Assembly: GCA_029820945.1 (NCBI GenBank)
Contig: JALGUJ010000114.1
Coordinates: forward strand, 1-34,801
Origin: Candidatus Zipacnadia bacterium
GTDB lineage: Bacteria; Armatimonadota; Zipacnadia; Zipacnadales; UBA5352
Length of the DNA: 34,801 nt
Direction: 5' to 3'
Position 1 is the first letter of the stretch. Every line of letters begins with the position of its first letter. Under the pieces are notes generated by a model. The model did not search any database. It saw nothing but the letters and a program-made list of their open reading frames with translations, and had not been told where the DNA came from. The translations under genes were made by a program, and so were the position numbers. Below, one piece after another: positions 1 through 8,437 of the stretch.

Positions 1-312
1 TTGATTAAGAGCCCGCGGCCGATACTTCTCATGCGCCTCGAGCGCCGATAGATGCTTGCCCCTCGCCTGATTGCAGCCGAACAACGCAGCCGCAGCCCTT
101 GACCCGCGCGGCATTTTGATAGATGCCGTCTGGAGCGGCGTGGCTTCAGCCGCGCCGAGCCGTGCGTGTCGTTGTAGCGCGCGGACCTGTGCCGCGCCCC
201 GCCTTTGTGGGCGGTCCCGCTCGTGCGCGGGACCCTTCGCGTGAGGGCCGCGGTAGCCCCCGGCCCTCCTGAACGCATCGGGCGGGCCCGCCGTGGCTGA
301 AAGAGCGACAGC
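1..312. other. Upstream gap with stacked hairpins
   Basis: No convincing gene is seen. Three short palindromes follow one another: CGGCGTGGCT/AGCCGCGCCG (136-157, 9 of 10 pairs, 2-nt loop), GGTCCCGC/GCGGGACC (213-234, perfect, 6-nt loop) and GAGGGCCG/CGGCCCTC (243-268, perfect, 10-nt loop). A self-complementary GGCGGGCCCGCC lies just before the first gene. The segment GCCGTCTGGAGCGGCG at 125-140 recurs with one change at 30821-30836, so part of this gap is a dispersed repeat. TTGACC at 99-104 has no good -10 partner at the right distance. Confidence 0.5.
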
Positions 313-1122
313 ATGATGCCCAGCCTCACCATGCCGACCGTCCAGCTCGGCCCCCTGACCGTAAGCCGCTTCATCGTGGGCGGCAACCCGTTCAGCGGCA
401 ACTCGCACTGGTCGGCGGAGCGCAGCGAGCAGATGAAGCGCTGGTGGACGGTCGCGCGCATCAAGGATTGCCTGCGCGAGGCCGAGAGCCTGGGTGTGAA
501 CACCTTCCTCGGCCGCGGCGACAACCACATCCAGCGAATGCTCTTCGAGTACTGGGACGAGGGCGGGCGCATCCAGTGGATCGCCCAGACCGCGCCCGAG
601 CGCAGGTCGATCGAGGCGAACATCGCCCAGATCTGCGGCACGGGCGCGAAGGCCTGCTACCTGCACGGCGGCATGGCCGACGGCATCTGGCGCAACGGCG
701 AGCCGGAGCAGATGCGCGACTGGATCGCGCTCATCAAGGAGCGCGGCATGGTCGCGGGCATGGCCTCACACAACTGGGAGTTCCCCCGGCGCGCCGAGGA
801 GCTCGACCTGGGCTGCGACTTCTACATGTGCTGCTTCTACGACATCTACGGTCGCGGGGGGGAGATCTACGAGAACGAGGATCGCGTCGCCATGTGCGAG
901 ACGATTCGCAGCATCGACAGGCCCTGCATCGCCTACAAGATCATGGCCGCCGGGCGCAACGAGCCGGAGGAGGCCTTCAGCTTCGCATTCGCGAACATCA
1001 AGCCCACCGACGCGGTCTGCGTGGGCATCTACAGCGAGCACGATCCGGGCCAGTTGGCGCAGGACGCGGCGCTCACGGTGCGCTACGGAGCGCGGTCGCC
1101 TGAGCGCAGGGGGTCGGCTTGA
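313..1122 (+). CDS. TIM-barrel protein, aldo/keto reductase-like
   Basis: The 269-residue protein begins with an LGPLTVSRFIVGGNPFSG stretch resembling the first strand and cofactor loop of aldo/keto reductases. It continues with an alternating strand/helix pattern (for example GVNTFLGRGDN and KACYLHGGMADG) expected of a (beta/alpha)8 barrel. It has no signal peptide and is probably cytoplasmic. The usual aldo/keto reductase Asp-Tyr-Lys-His tetrad could not be placed confidently, so a xylose-isomerase-like barrel is an alternative and the substrate is unknown. Two ATG codons are adjacent at the start, and no strong ribosome site precedes them. The stop codon lies inside the -35 box of the promoter for the downstream cluster, so the gene ends exactly where the next transcription unit begins. 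Confidence 0.6.
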   Translation: MMPSLTMPTVQLGPLTVSRFIVGGNPFSGNSHWSAERSEQMKRWWTVARIKDCLREAESLGVNTFLGRGDNHIQRMLFEYWDEGGRIQWIAQTAPERRSIEANIAQICGTGAKACYLHGGMADGIWRNGEPEQMRDWIALIKERGMVAGMASHNWEFPRRAEELDLGCDFYMCCFYDIYGRGGEIYENEDRVAMCETIRSIDRPCIAYKIMAAGRNEPEEAFSFAFANIKPTDAVCVGIYSEHDPGQLAQDAALTVRYGARSPERRGSA

Positions 1123-1147
1123 CAAGGCCGGGGCCAGCCAGTATACT
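1119..1147 (+). promoter_or_regulatory. Sigma70-type promoter of the ribosomal L32/fatty-acid cluster
   Basis: TTGACA at 1119-1124 and TATACT at 1142-1147 are separated by exactly 17 bases, a near-consensus housekeeping promoter in otherwise very GC-rich sequence. The start of transcription would fall near 1154. The TGA stop of the preceding gene (1120-1122) lies within the -35 box. This placement rules out the TTG codon at 1147 as a start for the next gene. Confidence 0.88.
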
Positions 1148-1163
1148 TGCACCGCTTCAGGTT

Positions 1164-1183
1164 CGCCAGCCTCATGGCTGGCG
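1164..1183 (+). promoter_or_regulatory. Leader hairpin before the DUF177 gene
   Basis: CGCCAGCC (1164-1171) and GGCTGGCG (1176-1183) pair perfectly over 8 bases around a TCAT loop. The hairpin lies between the predicted transcription start (about 1154) and the ATG at 1195, and covers an alternative in-frame ATG at 1174. No Shine-Dalgarno sequence is visible, so the hairpin may influence initiation. This is inference from position only. Confidence 0.4.
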
Positions 1184-1194
1184 GCGCTGCAATT

Positions 1195-1713
1195 ATGAGA
1201 TACGACATCAGGGACGAACTGAGCAAGCGCGACAACCAGGTCGCGCTCGATATTGACGCGCCTCCCCCCGTGGGGACCGACGTCGAGTTCGTTGGCAACG
1301 TGACGGGTCGCATCACGCTCCGCAACGTCGGCGGCGAGGTCGCGGCGTGGGGCCATCTGAAGGCGGTGGCGTGGCTCGAGTGCGGCCGCTGCCTGGAGAA
1401 GCACGAGGTGCCTCTGGAGTTCGACTTCGCCGAGACCTGCGCGTTCGCACAGATCGACGAGCCGCTCTCGTACACGCAGGTTACAGACGAGGACGACCCG
1501 GCTCCGCTGCCGATCCTGGACGGCAACGTGGTGGACCTCACCGAGCTGGTGCGCCAGTTGCTGGTGCTGCAGATACCCGCACGCTCTCTCTGCCGGCCAG
1601 ACTGCAAGGGGCTCTGCCCGCACTGCGGCGTGAACCTGAACGAGGCCGACTGCGAGTGTGAGCTGGACGAGGTCGATCCCCGCCTCGCCCCTCTGCGAGA
1701 GCTCCTGCACTGA
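1195..1713 (+). CDS. YceD family protein (DUF177)
   Basis: This 172-residue protein has the two cysteine clusters typical of the family: CGRC in the middle and CRPDCKGLCPHCGVNL near the C terminus, the latter followed by a CEC motif, suggesting a metal-binding fold. DUF177/YceD genes almost always precede rpmF, as here, and the family has been linked to 23S rRNA accumulation and ribosome biogenesis. ATG 1195 is chosen because MRYDIRDEL matches a normal family N terminus. An in-frame ATG at 1174 is possible. A TTG at 1147 is excluded because it lies in the -10 box. The gene is the first in a transcription unit that continues into rpmF after 42 bases. Confidence 0.85.
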   Translation: MRYDIRDELSKRDNQVALDIDAPPPVGTDVEFVGNVTGRITLRNVGGEVAAWGHLKAVAWLECGRCLEKHEVPLEFDFAETCAFAQIDEPLSYTQVTDEDDPAPLPILDGNVVDLTELVRQLLVLQIPARSLCRPDCKGLCPHCGVNLNEADCECELDEVDPRLAPLRELLH

Positions 1714-1755
1714 GATTCCCGGCGCTGCCCGGCGCGCCCTTGTGAGAGGTGTACC

Positions 1756-1965
1756 ATGGCCCTTCCCAAGCGAAGGCATTCGAAGTCACGCACGCGAAAG
1801 AGGCGGGCCCATGACAGGCTTGGGGTCCCCTCAATCGTGTACTGCCCCCAGTGTGAGGCGCCGATGCTGCCGCACAACGCGTGTGGCAAGTGCGGCTACT
1901 ACAAGGGACGCAAGGTGGACCACACCGTCCGCGAGAAGGAAGAGAGTCGCGAGCGGTCGAGCTAG
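1756..1965 (+). CDS. rpmF: 50S ribosomal protein L32
   Basis: The 69-residue product starts with the L32 hallmark MALPKRRHSKSRTRKRRAHD and carries a zinc-ribbon pattern, CPQC at about residues 30-33 and CGKCG at about 43-47, so it is the zinc-binding (C+) form of L32 in the large ribosomal subunit. Length fits the family (about 55-70 residues). A GAGAGGTG ribosome site lies just upstream of the ATG. Its place between DUF177 and plsX is the classical arrangement that couples ribosome and phospholipid synthesis in bacteria. Confidence 0.96.
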   Translation: MALPKRRHSKSRTRKRRAHDRLGVPSIVYCPQCEAPMLPHNACGKCGYYKGRKVDHTVREKEESRERSS

Positions 1966-2044
1966 CTAGCGGCGCCGGCGGCTGCGCGGGCCGCGGCCCG
2001 TCCCCGTTCCTTCATCAACCTGGAGCGTCACACACCTCACGACT

Positions 2045-3049
2045 ATGCGGATAGCGGTGGACGCCATGGGGGGCGACTTCGCCCCTGACGAGATCGTCGC
2101 TGGCGCGCTGACGGCGGCGGAGGAGTTGGACGTGCAGCTCGCGCTCGTCGGCCGCGTTGAGGCCCTGGAACGGTGCCTCGACAGGAGGAGCGCGGCTCCC
2201 GAGAACGTAGAAATCGAGCCCGCCGCGGACGTCATCGAGATGGACGAGAGCCCACGTTCGGCCCTGCGCGGGCGGGACGACAGCTCGGTCGCGCGGGCTG
2301 TGGGCCTGGTCGCCGAGGGCAGGGCACAGGGCGTCATCTCCGCCGGGAATTCGGGCGCATTCATGGCCCTCTCGAGCGTGCGTATGGGCACGATTCCGGG
2401 TGTCAAGCGGCCGGCCATCGCCATCACGATGCCCAGCCGCAACGGGTGGCGCGTGCTGCTCGACGCCGGTGCCAACGCCGACTGCAAGCCCGAGCACCTG
2501 CGGGACTTCGGCCTGATGGGCTCGGTCTATGCCCGGCACGCGCTGGGCATCGAGCAGCCGCGGGTCGGGGTCCTGAGCATCGGCGAGGAGAAGGGGAAGG
2601 GCAACGAGCTGACGAAGGCCGCTCACGAGCTGCTCGCCGCGTCGAGCGTCAACTTCATCGGCAACGTCGAGGGCCGAGACATCCTTGCCGACGGCTGTGA
2701 CGTCATCGTGTGTGACGGCTTCACCGGCAACATCGTGCTCAAGGCCAGTGAGGGCGTGGCGGAGGCGCTGGTAAGGCGCTTGGGCGAGGCGGTTGCGCGG
2801 AACCTGACGCTGAGGCTCATGGCGCCGTTGTTTCGCACGGCTCTGCGCGGGGCGCTGACGCAGTTCGACTACGCCGAATACGGCGGCGCGCTGCTGCTGG
2901 GGGTGCAGGGCGTGAGCGTGGTGAGCCACGGCCGCTCGAACGCGAACGCGATGCGCAATGCCGTGCGTTTCGCCCATCGCGTTGTTGAGAGCGCGGTGGT
3001 CGAGCACATCTCTGCCGCCTTCGGCGAGCGAGCGGAGCTTCCGGCGTGA
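2045..3049 (+). CDS. plsX: Phosphate acyltransferase PlsX
   Basis: PlsX converts acyl-ACP plus phosphate to acyl-phosphate, the acyl donor used by PlsY to begin phospholipid synthesis at the membrane. The protein of 334 residues matches the usual size. It opens with the family signature MRIAVDAMGGDFAPDEIV and shows other expected segments: VISAGNSGAFMA, the VLLDAGAN region and CDGFTGNIVLK. Gene order rpmF-plsX-fabH is conserved in many bacteria. The 79-base gap after rpmF holds no obvious promoter, so it is probably cotranscribed from the promoter at 1119. Confidence 0.96.
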   Translation: MRIAVDAMGGDFAPDEIVAGALTAAEELDVQLALVGRVEALERCLDRRSAAPENVEIEPAADVIEMDESPRSALRGRDDSSVARAVGLVAEGRAQGVISAGNSGAFMALSSVRMGTIPGVKRPAIAITMPSRNGWRVLLDAGANADCKPEHLRDFGLMGSVYARHALGIEQPRVGVLSIGEEKGKGNELTKAAHELLAASSVNFIGNVEGRDILADGCDVIVCDGFTGNIVLKASEGVAEALVRRLGEAVARNLTLRLMAPLFRTALRGALTQFDYAEYGGALLLGVQGVSVVSHGRSNANAMRNAVRFAHRVVESAVVEHISAAFGERAELPA

Positions 3050-3245
3050 GCGCGGCTCCATCCCAGCAGGGAGCGCGCGAGACAGTGAGTGTCACACGTC
3101 GCTGGTGGCGGCCTGACCTGGGGAACGGTGCCTCATTCCGGGAAGGCCACCATTTGCTGTTTGTGGGCCGCCTGCCCGCGGCCGCAGCGTCGCCGCCGGC
3201 GGACGCGAAGGCGCGAAGATTCACTGAGAGGGAGTACGACCCCAG

Positions 3246-4247
3246 ATGTCCTGCCGCCCCGCAGTCATCTCAGGCGTGGGTTCCTACGTCCCCGACAGGA
3301 TCCTCACCAACGCGGATCTCGAGGAGATTGTGGAGACCACTGATGAGTGGATCGTGAGCCATACCGGCATCAGAGAGCGCCGCATCGCCTCCGATGAGCA
3401 GGCCAGCTCGGACCTCGGGCTGATGGCCGGGCGCAGTGCGCTTGAGGACGCGGGAATCGGTCCCGCCGACCTGGACATGATCGTCTGCGCCACCGTCACC
3501 CCCGACCACTTCTTCCCGGTGACGGCGAACATTATGCAGGACAGAATCGGCGCCGACAACGCCGCCGCCTTCGACATCCTCAGCGGCTGCACGGGCTTCG
3601 TCTACGGCCTCTACGTGGCCCGCCAGTTCGTCGCCACCGGCGAGATGGAGCACATCCTGGTGGTGAGCGCCGAGAAGCTCACCTCCATTACGGACTGGAC
3701 CGACCGCAGCACCTGCGTGCTCTTCGGCGACGGCGCGGGCGCCGCCGTCGTCACGCCCGGCGATCCGGCGGCGGGCGACACCGGCCTGCTCGCATTCGTC
3801 CTCGAATCCTATGGCGAGCACGGCCGGCTGCTGCACGTTCCGGCGGGCGGCTCGCGGCAGCCGGTGGACGGCGCGGCCCTCGCGGCCCATGACAACTGCC
3901 TGAAGATGGAGGGCCCCGAGCTGTTCAAGCTGGCCGTTCGCGGCATCCCCGAGGTCACCGAGAAGGTCATAGACAGGGCCGGCATCGGGTACGAAGACAT
4001 CGACTGGGTCATCATGCACCAGGCCAATATCAGAATCATAGACGCCGCGGCCAAGCGCCTCGGCATACCCGAGGACCGCGTCGTCATCAACGTGGACAAG
4101 TACGGCAACACGTCGGCCGCCTCAATGGCCATCGCCCTGGACGAGTTGTATCGCGAGGGCCGGCTTCAGCTCGGCGACAATATCCTGATGGTGGGTTTCG
4201 GAGCGGGGTTCAGCCTCGGCGGCGCCGTGATCCGCTGGTCCCGCTAG
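3246..4247 (+). CDS. fabH: 3-oxoacyl-ACP synthase III (FabH)
   Basis: FabH condenses an acyl-CoA starter with malonyl-ACP to begin each fatty acid chain. The 333-residue protein has the expected active-site triad: Cys115 in LSGCTGF, His258 in MHQAN and Asn288 in KYGNTS, and the N-terminal [16 protein letters not shown] segment of the family. It ends with the typical [15 protein letters not shown] motif. A GAGAGGGAG ribosome site stands 11 bases before the ATG. The 196-base gap from plsX shows no gene or clear promoter. Whether it prefers acetyl-CoA or branched starters cannot be read from the sequence, but the acyl-CoA dehydrogenase next door makes the starter supply interesting. Confidence 0.96.
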   Translation: MSCRPAVISGVGSYVPDRILTNADLEEIVETTDEWIVSHTGIRERRIASDEQASSDLGLMAGRSALEDAGIGPADLDMIVCATVTPDHFFPVTANIMQDRIGADNAAAFDILSGCTGFVYGLYVARQFVATGEMEHILVVSAEKLTSITDWTDRSTCVLFGDGAGAAVVTPGDPAAGDTGLLAFVLESYGEHGRLLHVPAGGSRQPVDGAALAAHDNCLKMEGPELFKLAVRGIPEVTEKVIDRAGIGYEDIDWVIMHQANIRIIDAAAKRLGIPEDRVVINVDKYGNTSAASMAIALDELYREGRLQLGDNILMVGFGAGFSLGGAVIRWSR

Positions 4248-4284
4248 CGGCCACCGCTTCAGCCCGCGCAGGGAGGGAGTTCCC

Positions 4285-5433
4285 TTGGATTTCAGCTTCA
4301 CCGAAGACCAGCAGATGATCATCGACGCCGTGCGCGAGCTCGGGGAGGAGGAACTGGCCCCCGGCGCCTCGGAGATCGCCGAGCGCGGGGAGTTCCCCTG
4401 GGAGACCGTCGAGCTGCTCCGCGAGATGGACCTGTTCGGGATCCCGATTCCCGAGGAGTACAATGGGCTCGGCATGGGCTTTCTGACGTGGGCCGTGGTG
4501 GGCGAGCTGCTCAGCACCTACTGCAGCACGACCGGCTCCATCTTCGGCGCCCACGTGCTCGCGCAGTACCCGATCATGGAGTTCGGCAACGACGAGCAGT
4601 GCCGGAAGTACCTCACTCCGCTGGCGACCGGTGAGAGCATCGGTGCCTTCGGCCTGACCGAGCCCAACGCCGGCTCCGACGCGGGCGCGGTGGCGACCAA
4701 GGCCGAGCTTCGCGGCGACAGGTACATCCTCAACGGAACCAAGATATTCATCAGCAATGGCGGTGAGGCCGAGATCTACGTCATCATCGCCAACCTCGAC
4801 CCCAGCAGGGGAAGCCGCGGGCTCACCGCCTTCATCGTCGAGAAGGGCATGCCCGGCTTCGAGTTCGGCAAGAACGAGAAGAAGATGGGCTGGGACGCCC
4901 TGCCCAATCGCGAGCTGATCTTCCAGGACTGCGAGGTGCCCGTGGAGAACGTGCTCTACAAGCCCGGGCGCGGCTTCCGCGTGGCTCTGGACACCCTCGC
5001 GGTGGGCCGCATCGGCATGGGCGTCGGCGCCGTCGGCCTCGCGCAGGCCGCCCTCAACGCCGCCGTCGTCTACGCCCAGCAGCGTGAGCAGTTCGGCCAG
5101 AAGATCGCGGAGTTCCAGGCCATCCAGTTCAAGCTCGCGGACATGGCGACCGAGATCGAGGCCGCCCGCCTGCTCTGCCAGAAGTCCGCCTGGCTCAAGG
5201 ACCAGGGCGAGGATTTCGGGAAGATCGCGGCCATGGCGAAGCTGTTCGCCTCTGAGATGGTCTGCCGAGTGGCCTCGGAGGCGGTGCAGATCCACGGTGG
5301 CGTCGGCTACACCCGCGACTTCCCCGTCGAGCGCTACCTGCGTGACTCCAAGCTCTTCGAGATCGTCGAGGGCACCTCGGAGATCCAGCGGGGCATCATC
5401 GCCAACCGGCTGTTTCGCGAGCACCGCATCTGA
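4285..5433 (+). CDS. Acyl-CoA dehydrogenase family flavoprotein
   Basis: The 382-residue protein has all the marks of a soluble FAD acyl-CoA dehydrogenase: an N-terminal helical domain beginning [19 protein letters not shown], the FAD/substrate loop [13 protein letters not shown], the [16 protein letters not shown] segment, and the catalytic base Glu362 in VEGTSEIQR, as in short/branched-chain and butyryl-CoA dehydrogenases. These enzymes interconvert acyl-CoA and enoyl-CoA, passing electrons to or from ETF. The TTG start is supported by a strong GGGAGGGAG ribosome site five bases before it. It sits between fabH and etfBA in a fatty-acid-synthesis operon. Possible roles are making branched or unsaturated starters, recycling acyl groups, or running in reverse as an enoyl reductase. 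The direction is inference. Confidence 0.93.
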   Translation: MDFSFTEDQQMIIDAVRELGEEELAPGASEIAERGEFPWETVELLREMDLFGIPIPEEYNGLGMGFLTWAVVGELLSTYCSTTGSIFGAHVLAQYPIMEFGNDEQCRKYLTPLATGESIGAFGLTEPNAGSDAGAVATKAELRGDRYILNGTKIFISNGGEAEIYVIIANLDPSRGSRGLTAFIVEKGMPGFEFGKNEKKMGWDALPNRELIFQDCEVPVENVLYKPGRGFRVALDTLAVGRIGMGVGAVGLAQAALNAAVVYAQQREQFGQKIAEFQAIQFKLADMATEIEAARLLCQKSAWLKDQGEDFGKIAAMAKLFASEMVCRVASEAVQIHGGVGYTRDFPVERYLRDSKLFEIVEGTSEIQRGIIANRLFREHRI

Positions 5434-5468
5434 GCGGCTCGCAGATGCACGGGAGCTGACGGCACCCG

Positions 5469-6251
5469 ATGAACATCATCGTCTCGATCAAGCAGGTACC
5501 CGACACCTCCGAGGTCAAAATCGACCCGGAGACCAACACCATCGTACGCGAGGGCGTGCCGGCCATCATCAACCCCTTCGATGAGAACGCCATCGAGCAG
5601 GCGGTGCGGCTCGTCGAGGAGCATGGCGGCACGGTCACCGTCATCTCGATGGGCCCGCCCCAGGCGGAGGACGCGCTGCGCGAGGCCCTGGCCATGGGCG
5701 CCGATGAGGCCATCCTCATCTCCGACCGCTGCTTCGCGGCCTCGGACACGCTTGCGACCTCCTACGTGCTCTCCAGCGCCATCCGGCAGATCGAGGACTA
5801 CGACCTGATTCTCTGCGGCAAGCAGGCCTTCGACGGCGACACCGCGCAGGTCCCTCCGGGCATCGCCGAGCACCTGGGCATCCCGCAGGTCACCTTCGCG
5901 ATCGGGCTTGAGGTGGAGGGCAAGAGGCTGAGGGTCCGGCGGCTCCTCGAGAACGAGTTCGAGGTCGTCGAGGTGAAGATGCCCGCGCTCGTCTCCGTGG
6001 TCAAGCAGATCAACGAGCCGCGCCGGCCGGGCATCAAGGCCAAGCTGGCCGCCAAGAGGAAGCAGGTCGAGGTCTGGGACCAGAGCTGCTTCGCGGTGGA
6101 CACCTGTCTGTGCGGTCTTGACGGCTCGCCGACGCGCGTGGTCCGCACCTTCGCGCCCACCCGCGACACCGAGGGCCGCAAGTTCGAGGGCGAGCCGACG
6201 GAGACGGCCGGGGCGGTCGTCGAGGCGCTGATCGAGGAGAAGATCATCTAG
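5469..6251 (+). CDS. etfB: Electron transfer flavoprotein beta subunit
   Basis: EtfB forms a heterodimer with EtfA and carries electrons between acyl-CoA dehydrogenases and redox carriers. The 260-residue protein shows the family start MNIIVSIKQVPDT, the INPFDENAIEQAVRL segment and the DLILCGKQAFDGDTAQVPP nucleotide-binding region. It also ends normally. It lies 35 bases after the acyl-CoA dehydrogenase and 33 before etfA, so the three genes form one module. The pairing with a ferredoxin-domain EtfA makes it a candidate for the anaerobic, possibly bifurcating, class of ETF, in which EtfB holds a second FAD and reacts with NADH. Residue-level proof would need an alignment. Confidence 0.94.
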   Translation: MNIIVSIKQVPDTSEVKIDPETNTIVREGVPAIINPFDENAIEQAVRLVEEHGGTVTVISMGPPQAEDALREALAMGADEAILISDRCFAASDTLATSYVLSSAIRQIEDYDLILCGKQAFDGDTAQVPPGIAEHLGIPQVTFAIGLEVEGKRLRVRRLLENEFEVVEVKMPALVSVVKQINEPRRPGIKAKLAAKRKQVEVWDQSCFAVDTCLCGLDGSPTRVVRTFAPTRDTEGRKFEGEPTETAGAVVEALIEEKII

Positions 6252-6284
6252 CGCCGCGCCCGTGAGCCTTTCAGGAGTCATCTG

Positions 6285-7484
6285 ATGCCAATCTACATCG
6301 ACGAAAACAAGTGCATCGGCTGCCGGGCGTGCATTCCCGCCTGTCCATACGGCGCCATCGACATGGTCGATGACATCGCGACCTTCAACGAGAGCTGCAC
6401 GAGCTGCGGCGCCTGCGCCTACGCCTGCCCGACCGGCGCGATCGTGCTGGAGATGGCCCGCAAGGGCGAGGTGGATACCTCCCAGTACGAGGGCCTGTGG
6501 GTCGTCGGCGAGATAACGCCGGAGGGCAGGATGGCCTCCGTGACCGCGGAGCTGCTCGGCGAGGGCCGCAGGCTCGCGGCCGATCTCGACACCGACGTCT
6601 CCGTGGTGCTCATGGGGCACGAGATCGGCGACCTGGCGAAGGCTGCGGCCGGCTACGGTGCCGACCGGGTCTTCCTGGTCGATCACCCGTCGCTGGCGCG
6701 CTACCGCACCCAGCCGTTCACCGACGTTCTGACCGGGCTGATCAACACGCACAAGCCCGAGATCGTGCTCATCGGGGCCTCGGCCATGGGCCGCGACCTC
6801 GCCTCGCGCGTGGCCGCGCGCATCAAGGCCGGACTCACGGCCGACTGCACGGAGCTGACCATCAACCCCGAGAGCAGGCTCCTGGAGCAGACTCGGCCGG
6901 CCTTCGGCGGGAACGTGATGGCCACGATCCTGTGCGAGTTCACCAGGCCCCAGATGGCCACGGTACGGCCGAAGGTCATGAAGCCGATGGAGTTCGACGA
7001 GAGTCGCGAGGCCGAGGTCATCGGGGTGCCGGTCAGCATCGAGGAGAAATCGATCGCGACCGCGGTCCTCGAGGTCATCAAGGACGAGACGGGGAGCGAC
7101 GTCAATCTCACCGAGGCGGACATCATCGTGTCGGGCGGACGCGGGCTGGGCGACCCGGAGCACTTCGCGCTGATCGAGGAGTTCGCCGGGCTGCTGGGCG
7201 GCGCGGTCGGCGCCTCCCGCGCAACCGTGGACGCGGGCTGGATCCCGGCCACGCACCAGGTGGGGCAGACCGGGAAGACCGTGCACCCCAAGCTCTACAT
7301 CGCCTGCGGCATCTCGGGCGCGGTCCAGCACCTGGCGGGCATGTCCTCCTCCGACTGTATCGTGGCGATCAACAAGGACCCCGACGCCCCTATCTTCAAC
7401 GTCGCGCACTACGGGATCGTCGGCGATCTGTTTGAGGTCGTTCCGGCGATGATCGAGGCCATCAAGGAGCGCCGAGGGGAGTAA
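6285..7484 (+). CDS. etfA: Electron transfer flavoprotein alpha subunit with N-terminal 2[4Fe-4S] ferredoxin domain
   Basis: Residues 1-60 form a bacterial ferredoxin domain with two full CxxCxxCxxxC sets (Cys10/13/16/20 and Cys38/41/44/48), each followed by Pro. The rest is EtfA: an N-terminal nucleotide-binding-like domain from about residue 70, the [12 protein letters not shown] segment typical of anaerobe-type EtfA, and a C-terminal FAD domain with [25 protein letters not shown] and [11 protein letters not shown]. At 399 residues it is longer than plain EtfA (about 320), matching ferredoxin-fused forms known from anaerobes. Electrons could therefore pass between FAD and iron-sulfur carriers. 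fabD begins three bases after its stop, which ties the ETF module tightly to fatty acid synthesis. Confidence 0.94.
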   Translation: MPIYIDENKCIGCRACIPACPYGAIDMVDDIATFNESCTSCGACAYACPTGAIVLEMARKGEVDTSQYEGLWVVGEITPEGRMASVTAELLGEGRRLAADLDTDVSVVLMGHEIGDLAKAAAGYGADRVFLVDHPSLARYRTQPFTDVLTGLINTHKPEIVLIGASAMGRDLASRVAARIKAGLTADCTELTINPESRLLEQTRPAFGGNVMATILCEFTRPQMATVRPKVMKPMEFDESREAEVIGVPVSIEEKSIATAVLEVIKDETGSDVNLTEADIIVSGGRGLGDPEHFALIEEFAGLLGGAVGASRATVDAGWIPATHQVGQTGKTVHPKLYIACGISGAVQHLAGMSSSDCIVAINKDPDAPIFNVAHYGIVGDLFEVVPAMIEAIKERRGE

Positions 7485-7487
7485 GCC

Positions 7488-8414
7488 GTGATCGCCTTCG
7501 TCTTCCCGGGCCAGAACTCCCACTATGTGGGCATGGGCCGCGACCTGCATGCCGCGGGCGGGCCGGCGGTGGCGGTCTTCGAGACTGCGCAGAGCGTTCT
7601 CGAGCCCGAGCTGCTCACGGTGATGTTCGAGGGTCCGGCGGCGGCGCTCAGGCGCACTCAGATCCAGCAGCCCGCCATCGTCACGCACTCGCTGGCCGCC
7701 CTTGCCGCGCTGCGCGAGAGCGGCATTGCGCCCGACTTCGTGGCGGGCCACAGCGTCGGGGAGTACTCCGCGGTCGCCTGCGCGGGATGTGTGGGTGCGG
7801 CGGAGGCGCTGCGGCTGGTGCGCTTCCGCGCCGAGCTGATGGCGGCGGCCGGCGACAGCCGCCCCGGCGCCATGGCCGCGATCCTGGGCCTCGGCCGGGC
7901 TGCCGTCGAGGAGCTGGTGGAGCAGGCCGGCGATGCGGACGTCGTGGTCGTCGCGAACTACAACTCGCCCGGCCAGATCGTGATCTCGGGCGCGGTGGAC
8001 GCCGTCGAGCGCGCCTCGGCGCTGGCCGGTGAGGCGGGCGCGAAGCGCGTCATCCGGCTCGACGTGAGTGGCGGCTTCCATTCGCCCCTGATGGAGCCGG
8101 CGGCCCGCCCGCTCATCGAGCGCCTGGAACGGGCCGACTTCGCCACCGCCAGCGTGCCCGTGGTGTCTAATGTAGATGCGCAGCCGCGTACCGACCCGGG
8201 CGAGATCCGCGATGCGCTGGGGCGGCAGATGACCAGCGGCGTCATGTGGCGGCAGAGCGTGGAGCGGATGGTGTCGGAGGGTGTTCAGGTCTTCGTGGAG
8301 ATCGGCCCTGGAACAGTACTGAGCAGGCTCATCCGGCGCATCGATCCGGATGTGAGCGTCCTCAACGTCGAGGACACCGAGAGCCTCGAGCAGGCCGTCG
8401 CGGAGCTTGGGTAG
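7488..8414 (+). CDS. fabD: Malonyl-CoA:ACP transacylase (FabD)
   Basis: FabD loads malonyl groups from malonyl-CoA onto acyl carrier protein. The 308-residue protein has the N-terminal FVFPGQNSHYVGMG motif, the nucleophile Ser89 in GHSVGEYSA, the following conserved region with NYNSPGQIVISG, and the partner His198 in GGFHSPLM. The GTG start is three bases after the etfA stop and lies in the GGGGAGTAAGCC context, where the ribosome site overlaps the end of etfA. The upstream ETF gene and fabD are thus probably translationally coupled. Length and motifs are fully ordinary. Confidence 0.96.
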   Translation: MIAFVFPGQNSHYVGMGRDLHAAGGPAVAVFETAQSVLEPELLTVMFEGPAAALRRTQIQQPAIVTHSLAALAALRESGIAPDFVAGHSVGEYSAVACAGCVGAAEALRLVRFRAELMAAAGDSRPGAMAAILGLGRAAVEELVEQAGDADVVVVANYNSPGQIVISGAVDAVERASALAGEAGAKRVIRLDVSGGFHSPLMEPAARPLIERLERADFATASVPVVSNVDAQPRTDPGEIRDALGRQMTSGVMWRQSVERMVSEGVQVFVEIGPGTVLSRLIRRIDPDVSVLNVEDTESLEQAVAELG

Positions 8415-8437
8415 CCCGCCGGGCGGCATTGGAGGGC

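Noticed and set aside
99..127. TTGACC followed by AT-rich TTTTGATAGATG as a promoter for the first gene
   Set aside because: No -10 hexamer lies at 16-18 bases with more than three matches.
5334..8429. Open frame of over 1000 codons on the minus strand opposite acd-etf-fabD
   Set aside because: The plus strand encodes four well-recognised enzymes here, and the minus-strand translation shows no motif and is a GC shadow.
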